Below, one piece after another: positions 9,851-19,623 of a stretch of 64,000 nucleotides of DNA. The DNA lies in contig WKFK01000015.1 of assembly GCA_014872815.1 (NCBI GenBank), positions 558,001 to 622,000 on the forward strand. Direction: 5' to 3'. The translations under genes and the position numbers were made by a program. The stretch comes from Paracoccaceae bacterium. GTDB lineage: Bacteria; Pseudomonadota; Alphaproteobacteria; Rhodobacterales; Rhodobacteraceae. Each line of letters starts with the position of its first letter. Position 1 is the first letter of the stretch. The notes under the pieces are model-generated. The model was not told the DNA's origin. It saw only the letters and a program-made list of their open reading frames with translations, and did not search any database.

Positions 9851-10894
9851 ATGTCCAGTTTCTGGGGTCGTTTTGACGACAATCACGGCAATCAAAAACA
9901 GTTTGAGCCGACTGATGATCCGGCGCAAGAGATCACCTTTGTGCCCAAAGGCGAGGATGGCGATCTTGTGCTTGAAGACAACAATAATCAACCGGACCCG
10001 GATACGCAGGTGCTGATTGATGGTGAAGCGCATGATTTCGTTTTTGAGCTGACAGGAACGGTTCCGCATGACGAGGACATTCCCGAGCAGTTCTGGGGCC
10101 AAGAGATCGCTGTAATCTCGATTCAGGATTACCCTGAACCGGGGGAAGAGAGTCGTATGTTTTTCTTCCCAGAAATGAACCCAAGCGAAGAGGACATGAA
10201 TGAGTTTGAGGATGAGGAGTTTGTGGTCAAACACCCGGATCGGCATCCGGATGACCTGCCAGTCTGTTTCCTACCTGGCACCATGATTGCCACACCGGAT
10301 GGTCCGCGTGCGGTGGAAAGCCTGCGGCCGGGGGATTTTGTCAGCGTTGCGAAAGGCAAACGTGCGAAGGTATTTTGGGTCGCAAAAAGCCACTTTACCT
10401 ATGCGGACATGTTGCAGAACGCAGCGCTGCGTCCGGTGTGTATTGATGCCGACAGTCTGGCGCCTGGCGTGCCTGAGCAGGATTTGTGGGTGTCGCAACA
10501 GCACCGGATTGCGCTGCGTGGCTGGCAGGTCGAAATGTTGACCGCGTCTGAGGCGGCCTTTGCCCATGCCAAACATCTTGCGCCACAGCCGGGTATTCCG
10601 GGACGGGAATGGCGCGACGGCGTGGACTATGTGCATCTGATGTTTGATCGCCATCACGTGGTGAAGGCCAATGGCGCCGAAGCGGAAAGCCTGTTTTTGG
10701 GAGATCAGGCGTTGGAGAGCCTAGGCGAAGAGGCGCGGGCCGAGTTGGATCAGCTTTTGGAGGCCAAACCCTGGTTGAAACCACGCTTTGCGCAGACGGC
10801 TTTGCCCACGATGAGAGCGCATGAAGCACAGACCTGGCGCAAAATGGTGGACGGGCGTCCGGTGTTTCGCGACCTTGTAAAGGTGGCGGCCTGA
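9851..10894 (+). CDS. Hint (hedgehog/intein) domain protein
   Basis: MSSFWGRFDDNHGNQKQ... acidic N-terminus; VCFLPGTMIATPDGPRAVESLRPGDFVS Hint start motif. Confidence 0.8.
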   Translation: MSSFWGRFDDNHGNQKQFEPTDDPAQEITFVPKGEDGDLVLEDNNNQPDPDTQVLIDGEAHDFVFELTGTVPHDEDIPEQFWGQEIAVISIQDYPEPGEESRMFFFPEMNPSEEDMNEFEDEEFVVKHPDRHPDDLPVCFLPGTMIATPDGPRAVESLRPGDFVSVAKGKRAKVFWVAKSHFTYADMLQNAALRPVCIDADSLAPGVPEQDLWVSQQHRIALRGWQVEMLTASEAAFAHAKHLAPQPGIPGREWRDGVDYVHLMFDRHHVVKANGAEAESLFLGDQALESLGEEARAELDQLLEAKPWLKPRFAQTALPTMRAHEAQTWRKMVDGRPVFRDLVKVAA

Positions 10895-10896
10895 CA

Positions 10897-11490
10897 TCAG
10901 GCCGTCGGCATCAACCACGCGGACAGGTAGGTCTCCAACCGTTCGCGTGGGGTCACAGAGTTGTGCAAGGCGCAAAACATCAGGGAAATCGCCTGTACCA
11001 TAAAGGCTTGCACCCCTTCGGCCTGCAATTCGGCGGAGATGTCTTTGCGGAACGGCTTTTCCCAGAGCCATTTGGTCACCACCTCGGCGTGTCGGCCAAA
11101 GGTCATAGCGATGGGGCCGATGTCCGCGTTGGCCGCAGCGCCGGAGTGGCGCAGAATCAGATCAAAGACATAACGCTCGCAGGTCATAAAGGTGATCATC
11201 GGCAGCATCGCCTCGACCATCTCCGCGATGGATGTGGGCGCGTCCAGCGCTTCGATGCCATCCAGATGACGGTCGATTTCCGCGCCAATGAGTTGGTCCA
11301 TCAGCGCGTCTTTGTCTTTGAAATGAGAGAAAAACGTGCCTTTGGCGACGCCGGCGCGCAGCACCACCTCTTCTACCCGCATGGCTTCATAGCCGCTTTC
11401 GGAAATCACGGCTTGGGCCGCGTCCAAAAGCTTGGCGCGGGTTTTTAGAGTGCGTTGTTGAACTGCTTTGGCCATGGCCTGTTTTGGCAT
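10897..11490 (-). CDS. TetR/AcrR family transcriptional regulator
   Basis: 197 aa; RAKLLDAAQAVISESGYEAMRVEEVVLRAGVAKGTFFSHFKDKDALMDQL. Confidence 0.92.
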   Translation of the reverse strand: MPKQAMAKAVQQRTLKTRAKLLDAAQAVISESGYEAMRVEEVVLRAGVAKGTFFSHFKDKDALMDQLIGAEIDRHLDGIEALDAPTSIAEMVEAMLPMITFMTCERYVFDLILRHSGAAANADIGPIAMTFGRHAEVVTKWLWEKPFRKDISAELQAEGVQAFMVQAISLMFCALHNSVTPRERLETYLSAWLMPTA

Positions 11491-11497
11491 GAATTGT

Positions 11498-11560
11498 GAC
11501 CGCGGTCAAATTTTTAATTGACCGCGGTCATTTTTGTGTGCGATGAAATTGACCGTGGTC
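11498..11560. promoter_or_regulatory. Triple TetR-type operator: GACCGCGGTC (11498-11507), GACCGCGGTC (11520-11529), GACCGTGGTC (11551-11560)
   Basis: Palindromes in the divergent intergenic region between tetR and the NAD(P)H oxidoreductase. Confidence 0.8.
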
Positions 11561-11578
11561 AGTATTTGGAGATTCGCA

Positions 11579-12172
11579 ATGACACAAAAACGGATTTTTA
11601 TCTTGAACGGACATCCAGCGGCGGAGTCGCTGACAGGGAGTTTGGCCGACAGCTATGCCAACGCGGCGCGCAAGGCCGGGCATCAGGTGCGCATGACCAA
11701 TCTGCATGATCTGCAGTTTGATCCGGATTATGGCTTTGGGGGCTATGTGAACCAGAAGCCGCTGGAGCCGGAGCTGGAGCAGGTGTTGCAGGATCTGGAA
11801 TGGGCAGAGCATGTGGTGGTCGCAACACCGATGTGGTGGGGCGGATTGCCGGCAAAGCTCAAAGGGTTGTTTGACCGTGCCCTGTTGCCTGGCCGTGCCT
11901 TTGACACGCGCAACACCACCAAGTTGGGCCTTCCTGCGCCCTTGCTGACCGACAAGACCGGCCACGTGCTGGTGCTGTCAGATACGCCGGGCTTCCTGTT
12001 CCGCCTGTTCTATCGTAACGCGCTGATCGTGCAGATTCAGAAGCAAATTCTGGAGTTTGTCGGCATCAAACCGGTGAAGGTGACGCAATTCAACGGCACC
12101 AGCCATCCCAAGGCGGGCGCGGTTGAGAAATGGCTGGCCAAGGCGGCCAAGATTGGCGCGCAGGCGGTGTGA
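11579..12172 (+). CDS. NAD(P)H dehydrogenase (quinone)/flavodoxin-fold oxidoreductase
   Basis: MTQKRIFILNGHPAAESLTGSLADSYANAARKAGHQVRMTNLHDLQFDPD; TPMWWGGLPAKLKGLFDRALLPGRAF. Confidence 0.88.
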   Translation: MTQKRIFILNGHPAAESLTGSLADSYANAARKAGHQVRMTNLHDLQFDPDYGFGGYVNQKPLEPELEQVLQDLEWAEHVVVATPMWWGGLPAKLKGLFDRALLPGRAFDTRNTTKLGLPAPLLTDKTGHVLVLSDTPGFLFRLFYRNALIVQIQKQILEFVGIKPVKVTQFNGTSHPKAGAVEKWLAKAAKIGAQAV

Positions 12173-12184
12173 GCCGGAAAAGAA

Positions 12185-12222
12185 AAGGGCCTGAGAGTGT
12201 GTCTCAGGCCCTTTCTGTTTTA
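12185..12222. terminator. Bidirectional rho-independent terminator between convergent genes
   Basis: AAAGGGCCTGAGA-GTGTG-TCTCAGGCCCTTT followed by CTGTTTT. Confidence 0.85.
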
Positions 12223-13362
12223 CGCGGTGTGATCGACGATCTGCATGTGTTGCGCCAGTGTGCCGATGTGGGTGAGCCACTCGGAGAAGAGCGCTTCTTC
12301 AGAGGGCGCCGCGTGTACGCCGGGGGCTATTTTACCGTCCAGCACAGCCTCAATCGCGAGGGACACAGGGATCGACACGAGGCGTGCCATTGCGGTGCCG
12401 CGTTCGTCCCCCCAGGCGTCCATAGCGTAGGTTTTGTGGTAGACCTCAGTGCCGTCTTTCTCGGCTTTTAGACCCACACAAAGGACCACGCGGTCTGGTT
12501 CACCTTCGTCATAGGAGTTTTCATCCCAGAACTGATCGGACATTTCCTTCAGACGTGCGTCGCCTTCGGGGCCGGTCAGGGTTTCGATTTCGCGGAAGAC
12601 CTCAGACCATGCGTCGGCCCAGCCATTGAGGCGCAGGGTGCCGCGCACAAAGGTGTCGACCTTCCAGTCCGGGTCAAATTTGTAGTCTTCCATGAAAGGA
12701 ATGCTGTCGCGGTTTGGGTAGACCTCGAAGGTTTCGGCCTCTGCCAGCGGGGCCTCATAGCTGCTGATCGCGTCCCACGGGCGGTTCACGTCCAGAGGTT
12801 TGCCGTCGCGGATCGAGCGGGACGGGGAGCGAAGAGCTTTGAGCACGCCCAGCGGGGACCAGCTGAACTTGTAGCGGAACGGGTTGGCATGTTTGGGCAC
12901 GCCGCCGCAGTAGCTGATGAAGCTCAGGGTGTTGTCGGCGTCATAGGCGTCTGAGGCGCGGTAGTCGGCGACCAGCGCGTGGGCCATCAGGTGGTCGATG
13001 CCGGGATCCAGGCCCACTTCGTTGACGCAGGCGATGCCGGCCTCTTTGGCCTTGGCGTTGAGCGCTTTCATTTCCGGCGCGATGTAGGACGAGCTGACGA
13101 AATTCGCGCCTTTGGAGATGCAGAGCTCGGCCAGCGGCACGTGCCAGTCGCCCGGCAGCATGGAGACAACCACGTCGCCTTTGGCCAGCTCGGCGCCGAG
13201 CGCCTCTATGTCAAACGCGCGGATGTCTTGGGTCAGATCGCCCACGGCTTCCTGCGCCTTCTCAACGGTTCGGTTCCAGACGGTGACCGCGCGGCCGCCT
13301 TCGATCAGGCGACGCAGGCCGGGAATGGCCGAGAGGCCGGTGCCACACCAGTGGATTGTCAT
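12220..13362 (-). CDS. Saccharopine dehydrogenase family protein (LYS9-like, glutamate-forming type)
   Basis: 380 aa; MTIHWCGTGLSAIPGLRRLIEGGRAVTVWNRTVEKA, NEVGLDPGIDHLMAHALV. Confidence 0.82.
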   Translation of the reverse strand: MTIHWCGTGLSAIPGLRRLIEGGRAVTVWNRTVEKAQEAVGDLTQDIRAFDIEALGAELAKGDVVVSMLPGDWHVPLAELCISKGANFVSSSYIAPEMKALNAKAKEAGIACVNEVGLDPGIDHLMAHALVADYRASDAYDADNTLSFISYCGGVPKHANPFRYKFSWSPLGVLKALRSPSRSIRDGKPLDVNRPWDAISSYEAPLAEAETFEVYPNRDSIPFMEDYKFDPDWKVDTFVRGTLRLNGWADAWSEVFREIETLTGPEGDARLKEMSDQFWDENSYDEGEPDRVVLCVGLKAEKDGTEVYHKTYAMDAWGDERGTAMARLVSIPVSLAIEAVLDGKIAPGVHAAPSEEALFSEWLTHIGTLAQHMQIVDHTA

Positions 13363-13389
13363 GTTGTCTCTCCCCTCAGAGGTCTTTGG

Positions 13390-14445
13390 TCAAAGGTTTT
13401 TGGAGTGGGTGATGAAATCGGCCTCGGCGCGGGTCCAGACACCGTCGCTGAGGTCATCGAGTTTCATCAAAGTGTTAAGCAGCTGCGCGGCGTAATCTTC
13501 GGAACTTTCCACCGGCAGCATGGATGGCAGGTTGTCGATCGCCATGACGTCGAGCACGGGAGCGTCGGCCACGCGCAGGGCGGGGGCCTCCCAGGTGGTG
13601 GCGCGGTCATAGACCGGCACCGGGTTGTAGTCGCTGTCCGGATCACAGGCCACGTCGCCAATGGCGGTGAGTTTGCGGTCGGCTGTGAGCGCCTCCTGCG
13701 GGACAAACACCGGTGTGCCGGGGCGGGCGAAGATGCAGTTCAGGAACAGGTCATGGTCCAAAATTTCCGGGAACGGGCCACCGGAGGCGGTTTCCGCCAT
13801 GTCCCATTTGGTCACGGTGCAGCCCATGGCCTCGAGCAGGTCGGCAGCACCGGTGCCCACGCGCCCCAGCGCGCCAATCACGATGGCGGAGGGGCGATCT
13901 GCGGACAGCGCGTCGAGTTCTGCGCCAAGGTCGGCGAGCAAGGCGTCTTTGCCCGCGTAGACGCCAACGGGACCGCAGAGTTCCCCGCGTTGTTGGGCGG
14001 CCCAAGATTTGAGGGTCACAGCCGACCCTGCGTAGCCAGCCCAATAGCCAAAGGCGGCGACGCGGCGGCCGGTTTCGTCCACCAGATATTCAAGATCATA
14101 CAGCGTGCCACCGCCCGCTTTGAAGCGTTTCAGCAGTGCAACGCCGGAGTGCTGGCCCTTGAAGGCGTGACCAAACATGATGTGGCGGTGTGGCAAGGGC
14201 GTGCCGTCTTCGGGCAGTTCTTTGAGGCCAAAGATGATGGCGTCGCGTGGGGCATCCGGCCAGCTGTTTTCGGCAGCAATGTCACAGCCAGCGGCCTTAT
14301 AGCCGTCAATTGGAATGGCGCGCACAGAGCTTTCTTCGACCGTGACGCGGATGCCTTTGTCCATCAGCGCCTTGGCGCCTTCGGGTGTCAGACCCACCCG
14401 CTCTTCATTTGGCCGCTGCTCGGCCCGTACCCAAAGATGAGTCAT
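13390..14445 (-). CDS. Saccharopine dehydrogenase (NAD+, L-lysine-forming type; LYS1-like)
   Basis: MTHLWVRAEQRPNEERVGLTPEGAKALMDKGIRVTVEESSVRAIP; internal ATG at 14445 preferred. Confidence 0.82.
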   Translation of the reverse strand: MTHLWVRAEQRPNEERVGLTPEGAKALMDKGIRVTVEESSVRAIPIDGYKAAGCDIAAENSWPDAPRDAIIFGLKELPEDGTPLPHRHIMFGHAFKGQHSGVALLKRFKAGGGTLYDLEYLVDETGRRVAAFGYWAGYAGSAVTLKSWAAQQRGELCGPVGVYAGKDALLADLGAELDALSADRPSAIVIGALGRVGTGAADLLEAMGCTVTKWDMAETASGGPFPEILDHDLFLNCIFARPGTPVFVPQEALTADRKLTAIGDVACDPDSDYNPVPVYDRATTWEAPALRVADAPVLDVMAIDNLPSMLPVESSEDYAAQLLNTLMKLDDLSDGVWTRAEADFITHSKNL

Positions 14446-14574
14446 CTTGGCTCCCCTCATATTCGGGTTTCCATAGATCAGGCTGATGCGATGAAGGCAA
14501 GAGTGCTGGGGGGGCGCGTCCGGTTCAAAGACGTGGCCCCCTTGCCCCAACGGTTTTGGGGTAAGGGAGGTTTT

Positions 14575-15588
14575 TTAGACGCCGTAGTAGTCGCGGTACC
14601 AGTCAACGAAGTGTTTGACGCCTTCGGACACCGGGGTTTGCGGCGTGTAGCCTGTCAGACGTTGCAACAGATCGGCGTTGGCCCAGGTTGCAGGCACGTC
14701 GCCCTTCTGCATCTCCATGAAGTTCTTTTTGATTTCCATACCGAGGCATTTTTCGATCTCGGTGATGAAATCCATCAGCTGCACTTTGTCGTTGTTGCCA
14801 ATGTTCACAACGCGGAAAGGGGCGACAGGGGATAGGCTGTCATCCGGCAGGATGTCGTCACGCCTTTCGGGTTCCACGGGCGGGGTGTCGATCAGCAGGC
14901 GAATGCCCCTCACCAGGTCAGTCACGTAGGTGAAGTCCCGCGCCATATTGCCATGGTTGTAAACGTCGATTGCGTCCCCCGCGAGGCCGGCCTTTACAAA
15001 CTTGAAGAGGGCCAAGTCGGGACGGCCCCACGGGCCGTAGACGGTGAAAAACCGGAACATGGTAGTGGGGATTTTCCACAGGTGGGCATAGGAATGCCCC
15101 ATGTTTTCATTGGCTTTCTTGGTGGCCGCATAAAGCGTCAAAGGGGTGTCCACTTTGTCGACTTCGGCAAAAGGCATGTCTTCGTTGGCACCATACACAG
15201 ATGATGTTGAGGCCATCATCAGGTGCTCCACGCCAAATTCGCGCGCGCATTCCATCACGTTGAAGGTGCCGACGATATTGGATTCGATGTAGGAGCGCGG
15301 GTTTTCGAGGCTGTAGCGTACGCCTGCTTGGCCAGCCAAGTGGACCACGACATCTGGTTTCGCCTGTTCAAAGACAGAGTGCAGCGTGTCCATTTCTTCT
15401 AGGTAGGCTTCAGTGCAGGAGAAGTTCGGGTCTTGCAGAAGCATCTGGTGACGCCGCCGTTTGAGGCTTACGTCATAATAGTCTGTCATCGCGTCATAGC
15501 CGACAACGCGGAAGCCCTCTTTCAAAAGGAGCTGGGCGAGGTGGAAGCCAATGAAGCCGCCGGTTCCCGTGATCAGAACAGTCCGCAT
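14575..15588 (-). CDS. NAD-dependent epimerase (UDP-glucuronate 4-epimerase-like)
   Basis: MRTVLITGTGGFIGFHLAQLLLKEGFRVVGYDAMTDYYDVSLKRRRHQML; YAATKKANE motif. Confidence 0.88.
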   Translation of the reverse strand: MRTVLITGTGGFIGFHLAQLLLKEGFRVVGYDAMTDYYDVSLKRRRHQMLLQDPNFSCTEAYLEEMDTLHSVFEQAKPDVVVHLAGQAGVRYSLENPRSYIESNIVGTFNVMECAREFGVEHLMMASTSSVYGANEDMPFAEVDKVDTPLTLYAATKKANENMGHSYAHLWKIPTTMFRFFTVYGPWGRPDLALFKFVKAGLAGDAIDVYNHGNMARDFTYVTDLVRGIRLLIDTPPVEPERRDDILPDDSLSPVAPFRVVNIGNNDKVQLMDFITEIEKCLGMEIKKNFMEMQKGDVPATWANADLLQRLTGYTPQTPVSEGVKHFVDWYRDYYGV

Positions 15589-15870
15589 GATGTAGTACCT
15601 TTTTGCCTCAAAGCAGGCCAAATGCGCACATACACACGTCGATTGGCCAAAATATCTGTATTTGCGTTTTGACGCCTGTGCCTTTCCTTACTGTCAAGCG
15701 GTGCGGATCGGAAAGCAGTTTGTCCCAAAAACCAAGATTTTTTGGGGATTGAGGATTCTTAGTCTGCGCACATCCGGCCCCCTGTGTCTGTGTCTTGCGC
15801 ACTTTCCGGGTGGCGGTGTCGGGGCGCGCGTGGCACAACGGGCCAAAGCGGAACAAAACGGGAGCGCGCC

Positions 15871-18669
15871 ATGAGTTTTGGCAAAGGATGTCACCTGCAT
15901 CTGATCGATGGGTCGGCCTTTATCTTTCGGGCTTATCACGCGCTGCCGCCGCTGACGCGGAAGTCGGACGGGTTGCCTGTTGGGGCCGTCGCTGGCTTCT
16001 GTAACATGCTGCAGCGCTACATTGAGGATCACGCGGGCCCGGATGCGCCGACCCATGTGGCGGTGATCTTTGACTACTCCGGCAAATCGTTTCGCAACGA
16101 GATGTATGATCAATACAAGGCGAACCGCCCGCCTGCGCCGGAAGATCTGGTGCCGCAGTTTCCGCTGACGCGGGAGGCCACGAAGGCGTTCAACATTGCC
16201 TGCAAAGAGATCGAAGGCTTTGAGGCGGATGACATCATTGCCACGTTGGCCTGTCAGGCGCGTGATGCCGGTGGGCGCTGTACCATCATCAGCTCGGACA
16301 AGGACCTGATGCAGCTGGTGGGTGATGGCGTGGAAATGCTCGATGCGATGAAGAACAAGCGCATTGATCGTGACGGTGTACATGAGAAGTTTGGCGTTGG
16401 GCCGGAACGCGTGGTGGACGTACAGGCGTTGGCGGGCGATAGCGTGGACAACGTGCCGGGCGCACCGGGCATTGGCATCAAGACTGCGGCGTTGTTGATT
16501 AACGAATATGGCGATTTGGAAAGCCTGCTGGACCGGGCGGAAGAAATCAAACAGCCCAAACGCCGACAGACGCTGATTGAGAAACGTGAGCAGATTGAGC
16601 TGTCCAAGCGGCTGGTGCAGTTGGATTGCGACATGGAGCTGGACTTCACGCTGGACGATCTGGAGGTGCGTGACCCGGAACCGGAGGCGCTGTTGGGGTT
16701 CCTCGCAGAAATGGAGTTCCGCACGCAGATCAAACGGGCGGCGGACAAGCTGGGCGTCGAGGCGCCGACCATTCCGGAGCCGGTTACGAGCGCCGCAGAT
16801 GAGGCGCCTGCGCAGGATGAGGTGCCGTTTGACGCGTCCAAATACGAATGGGTCAAAGACCGGGCGGCGCTTGACCGCTGGATCGCCGCGATTGTGAAAC
16901 GCGGCTATGTGGCGGTGGACACGGAGACCAACTCGCTCAATGAAATGGTCGCGGAACTGGCGGGGATTTGCTTGAGCGTGGAGCCGGGCGCGGCCTGTTA
17001 CATCCCAGTGGGGCACAAGAAAGGTGCGAGCGACGACCTGTTTGGGGGCGATGAGCTGCAAGAGGGGCAGATGCCACTCAACGAGGTTTTGGACGCGCTG
17101 AAGCCAGTGTTGGAAGATCCGGCTGTGCTGAAGATTTTCCAGAATGCCAAATATGACTGCAAGGTGTTTGCCAACTACAACATCACCGTGGCGCCGATTG
17201 ATGACACCATGTTGCTGTCCTATGCGCTGCACGCCGGCGAGCACAATCACGGCATGGATGCGCTGTCTGAGCGGTACCTGAGCCACCAACCTGTGCCGAT
17301 CAAGTCGCTGATTGGCAGCGGCAAAAGCATGATCACCTTTGACAAGGTGCCGATTGAAGACGCGCTGCCCTATGCGGCAGAAGATGCGGATATCACCCTG
17401 CGCCTGTGGCAACTGTTCAAGCCAAAGCTGCATCGGCGGCAGGTGACCACGGTCTATGAAACGCTGGAGCGCCCATTGGTGCCGGTGCTGGCGCAGATGG
17501 AACGGCATGGGGTCAAAGTGGATCGCGACACGCTGAGCCGGATGTCCAATGCCTTTGCCCAGAAGATGGCGGCGCTGGAGGCGGAGATTCACGAACTGGC
17601 CGGGGGCACGTTTAACGTGGGCTCTCCCAAGCAGCTGGGCGAAATCCTGTTTGACAAGCTGGAGCTGCCCGGCGGCAAAAAGGGCAAGACCGGGGCCTAT
17701 GCCACGGGTGTCGATGTGCTTGAGGATTTGGCCACGGAACACGCCCTGCCGGGTTTGGTGCTGGACTGGCGGCAGTTGAGCAAGCTGAAGTCGACCTACA
17801 CCGACGCGCTGCAGACCCATATCAATGCCGACACCGGGCGGGTGCACACCTCGTACGTGCAGACCGGGGCCAACACCGGGCGTCTGGCCTCCACCGATCC
17901 AAACCTGCAGAACATTCCGGTGCGCTCCGAAGAAGGCCGCCGCATTCGCGAGGCCTTTGTGGCCGAAGAAGGCAAAACGCTGATCTCGCTCGACTATTCG
18001 CAGGTGGAGCTGCGCATTCTGGCGCATATTGCGGAGATTGATGCCCTGAAGGCGGCGTTCCGGGATGGGCAGGACATCCACGCGATGACCGCATCAGAGG
18101 TGTTTGATGTGCCGATGGAGGAGATGACCTCTGAGGTCCGCAGTCGGGCTAAGGCGATCAACTTTGGTGTGATCTACGGCATTTCCGGCTTTGGTCTGGC
18201 GCGCAATCTGCGCATTCCGCGTGGTGAGGCGCAGGACTTTATCAACCGCTACTTTGAGCGTTTCCCGGGCATTCGGTCCTACATGGATCAGACCAAGGAG
18301 TTTGCCAAAGAGCATGGCTATGTGCAGACGCTGTTTGGCCGCAAAATCCACACGCCGAAGATCAACGCCAAGGGGCCGCGGGCGAGCTTTGCCTATCGTG
18401 CGGCGATCAACGCGCCAATTCAGGGCACGGCTGCTGACATCATTCGCCGCGCGATGATCCGCATGCCCGACGCCATCAAAGACCTGCCGGCCAAGATGCT
18501 GTTGCAGGTGCACGATGAATTGATCTTTGAGGTCGAGGACGCGGCGGTGGACGAGACCATTGAGGTCGCCCGCGATGTGATGCAACGCGCCACGGAACCG
18601 GCCATCAAGCTGGACGTGCCGCTGATTGTGGATGCGGGGCGCGGGGCGAACTGGGCCGAGGCACACTGA
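15871..18669 (+). CDS. polA: DNA polymerase I
   Basis: MSFGKGCHLHLIDGSAFIFRAYHALPP (5'-3' exo), C-terminal DYSQVELRILAHI and QVHDELIFEV polymerase motifs. Confidence 0.98.
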   Translation: MSFGKGCHLHLIDGSAFIFRAYHALPPLTRKSDGLPVGAVAGFCNMLQRYIEDHAGPDAPTHVAVIFDYSGKSFRNEMYDQYKANRPPAPEDLVPQFPLTREATKAFNIACKEIEGFEADDIIATLACQARDAGGRCTIISSDKDLMQLVGDGVEMLDAMKNKRIDRDGVHEKFGVGPERVVDVQALAGDSVDNVPGAPGIGIKTAALLINEYGDLESLLDRAEEIKQPKRRQTLIEKREQIELSKRLVQLDCDMELDFTLDDLEVRDPEPEALLGFLAEMEFRTQIKRAADKLGVEAPTIPEPVTSAADEAPAQDEVPFDASKYEWVKDRAALDRWIAAIVKRGYVAVDTETNSLNEMVAELAGICLSVEPGAACYIPVGHKKGASDDLFGGDELQEGQMPLNEVLDALKPVLEDPAVLKIFQNAKYDCKVFANYNITVAPIDDTMLLSYALHAGEHNHGMDALSERYLSHQPVPIKSLIGSGKSMITFDKVPIEDALPYAAEDADITLRLWQLFKPKLHRRQVTTVYETLERPLVPVLAQMERHGVKVDRDTLSRMSNAFAQKMAALEAEIHELAGGTFNVGSPKQLGEILFDKLELPGGKKGKTGAYATGVDVLEDLATEHALPGLVLDWRQLSKLKSTYTDALQTHINADTGRVHTSYVQTGANTGRLASTDPNLQNIPVRSEEGRRIREAFVAEEGKTLISLDYSQVELRILAHIAEIDALKAAFRDGQDIHAMTASEVFDVPMEEMTSEVRSRAKAINFGVIYGISGFGLARNLRIPRGEAQDFINRYFERFPGIRSYMDQTKEFAKEHGYVQTLFGRKIHTPKINAKGPRASFAYRAAINAPIQGTAADIIRRAMIRMPDAIKDLPAKMLLQVHDELIFEVEDAAVDETIEVARDVMQRATEPAIKLDVPLIVDAGRGANWAEAH

Positions 18670-18720
18670 GCCTGAACGTGACGCTGAGACGCGCCTGACC
18701 CTGGGTGGGTGCTGAAAGCG

Positions 18721-18765
18721 CCCTCCCGTGGGGAGGGTCGGGCGCGGCTCGAGGCTTTCGCCTCG
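18721..18765. terminator. Two adjacent hairpins between convergent polA and hydroxypyruvate isomerase genes
   Basis: CCCTCCC-GTG-GGGAGGG (18721-18737) and CGAGGC-TTTC-GCCTCG (18750-18765). Confidence 0.55.
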
Positions 18766-18778
18766 CGCCAATTCGGGC

Positions 18779-19531
18779 TCAGCTCAGCCAGCCCAAGCCT
18801 TGTTCGGTGCGTTTTGTAGGATTGTATTCGGCGCTGACGGCGCCAGAGTAGCCGGTTTTATCTAGCATCTCGAAGAACGCGGGGTAGTCGAAGTGTTTCG
18901 ACTTCACCGGCTCGTTGCGGTCTGGCAGACCACCGATCTGGATGTGGCGCACGCGGGATTTGTGTTTGTTCCAGCACTCCAGCACATCACCGTGGATTTT
19001 ATGGGCATGATAGGTGTCAAACTGTAGCGCCAGATTGGGGGCGTTGACCTCGTCCAAAATCTCCGCCGCCAGATCGAAGTTGTTCAGGAAGTACCCCGGC
19101 ATATCGATGTCGTTGATCGGCTCGATGGTGAGCTGCTGTTTCGGGGCAAAGGCGCAGGCCCATTTCAGGTTTTCTACAAAGGTCGCGCGGGCCTCATCAC
19201 CTGACGCGGCACCTGCCATGATGTGCACGATGCGGGCACGCAGCATGTCGGCGTAGCGCAGCGTGCGGCGGAAATCGCGCTGAAAGCGGTCTTGCAAGCC
19301 GGGAACAGCGGCAAAGCCGCGGTCGCCGCCGGTGTAGTTGGGCGGCGGGCAGTTGATCAGTTCCAGAGACAGGCCATTCCGGACCAAGGCGCGCTGCGTT
19401 TCTGGCGCGGGGGTCTCATAGGGAAAGAGGACTTCCACCGCTTCAAAGCCTGCCTCTGCGGCGGCTTCATAGCGGTCCAGCTCCGGAAATTCGGCAAACA
19501 ACATGGTCAGGTTGGCGGCAAATTTGGGCAT
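18779..19531 (-). CDS. Hydroxypyruvate isomerase family (TIM-barrel) protein
   Basis: MPKFAANLTMLFAEFPELDRYEAAAEAGFEAVEVLFPYE; QIGGLPDRNEP. Confidence 0.88.
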   Translation of the reverse strand: MPKFAANLTMLFAEFPELDRYEAAAEAGFEAVEVLFPYETPAPETQRALVRNGLSLELINCPPPNYTGGDRGFAAVPGLQDRFQRDFRRTLRYADMLRARIVHIMAGAASGDEARATFVENLKWACAFAPKQQLTIEPINDIDMPGYFLNNFDLAAEILDEVNAPNLALQFDTYHAHKIHGDVLECWNKHKSRVRHIQIGGLPDRNEPVKSKHFDYPAFFEMLDKTGYSGAVSAEYNPTKRTEQGLGWLS

Positions 19532-19623
19532 CGGGGTCTCCTCTGGCGAGAGTTATTCCAGCTTTGCCGCGCGCGGAACAGTCTGAAATTCCGCAAGTTT
19601 GAACGGTTTGGCGGAAGTTTGCC

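Noticed and set aside
12979-14835. 618-aa plus-strand ORF opposite the saccharopine dehydrogenase genes
   Set aside because: Antisense to two recognisable enzymes; no family resemblance.
15694-18081. 795-aa minus-strand ORF opposite polA
   Set aside because: Shadow ORF from high-GC codon bias; His/Arg/Gln-rich, no domain, entirely antisense to a certain gene.
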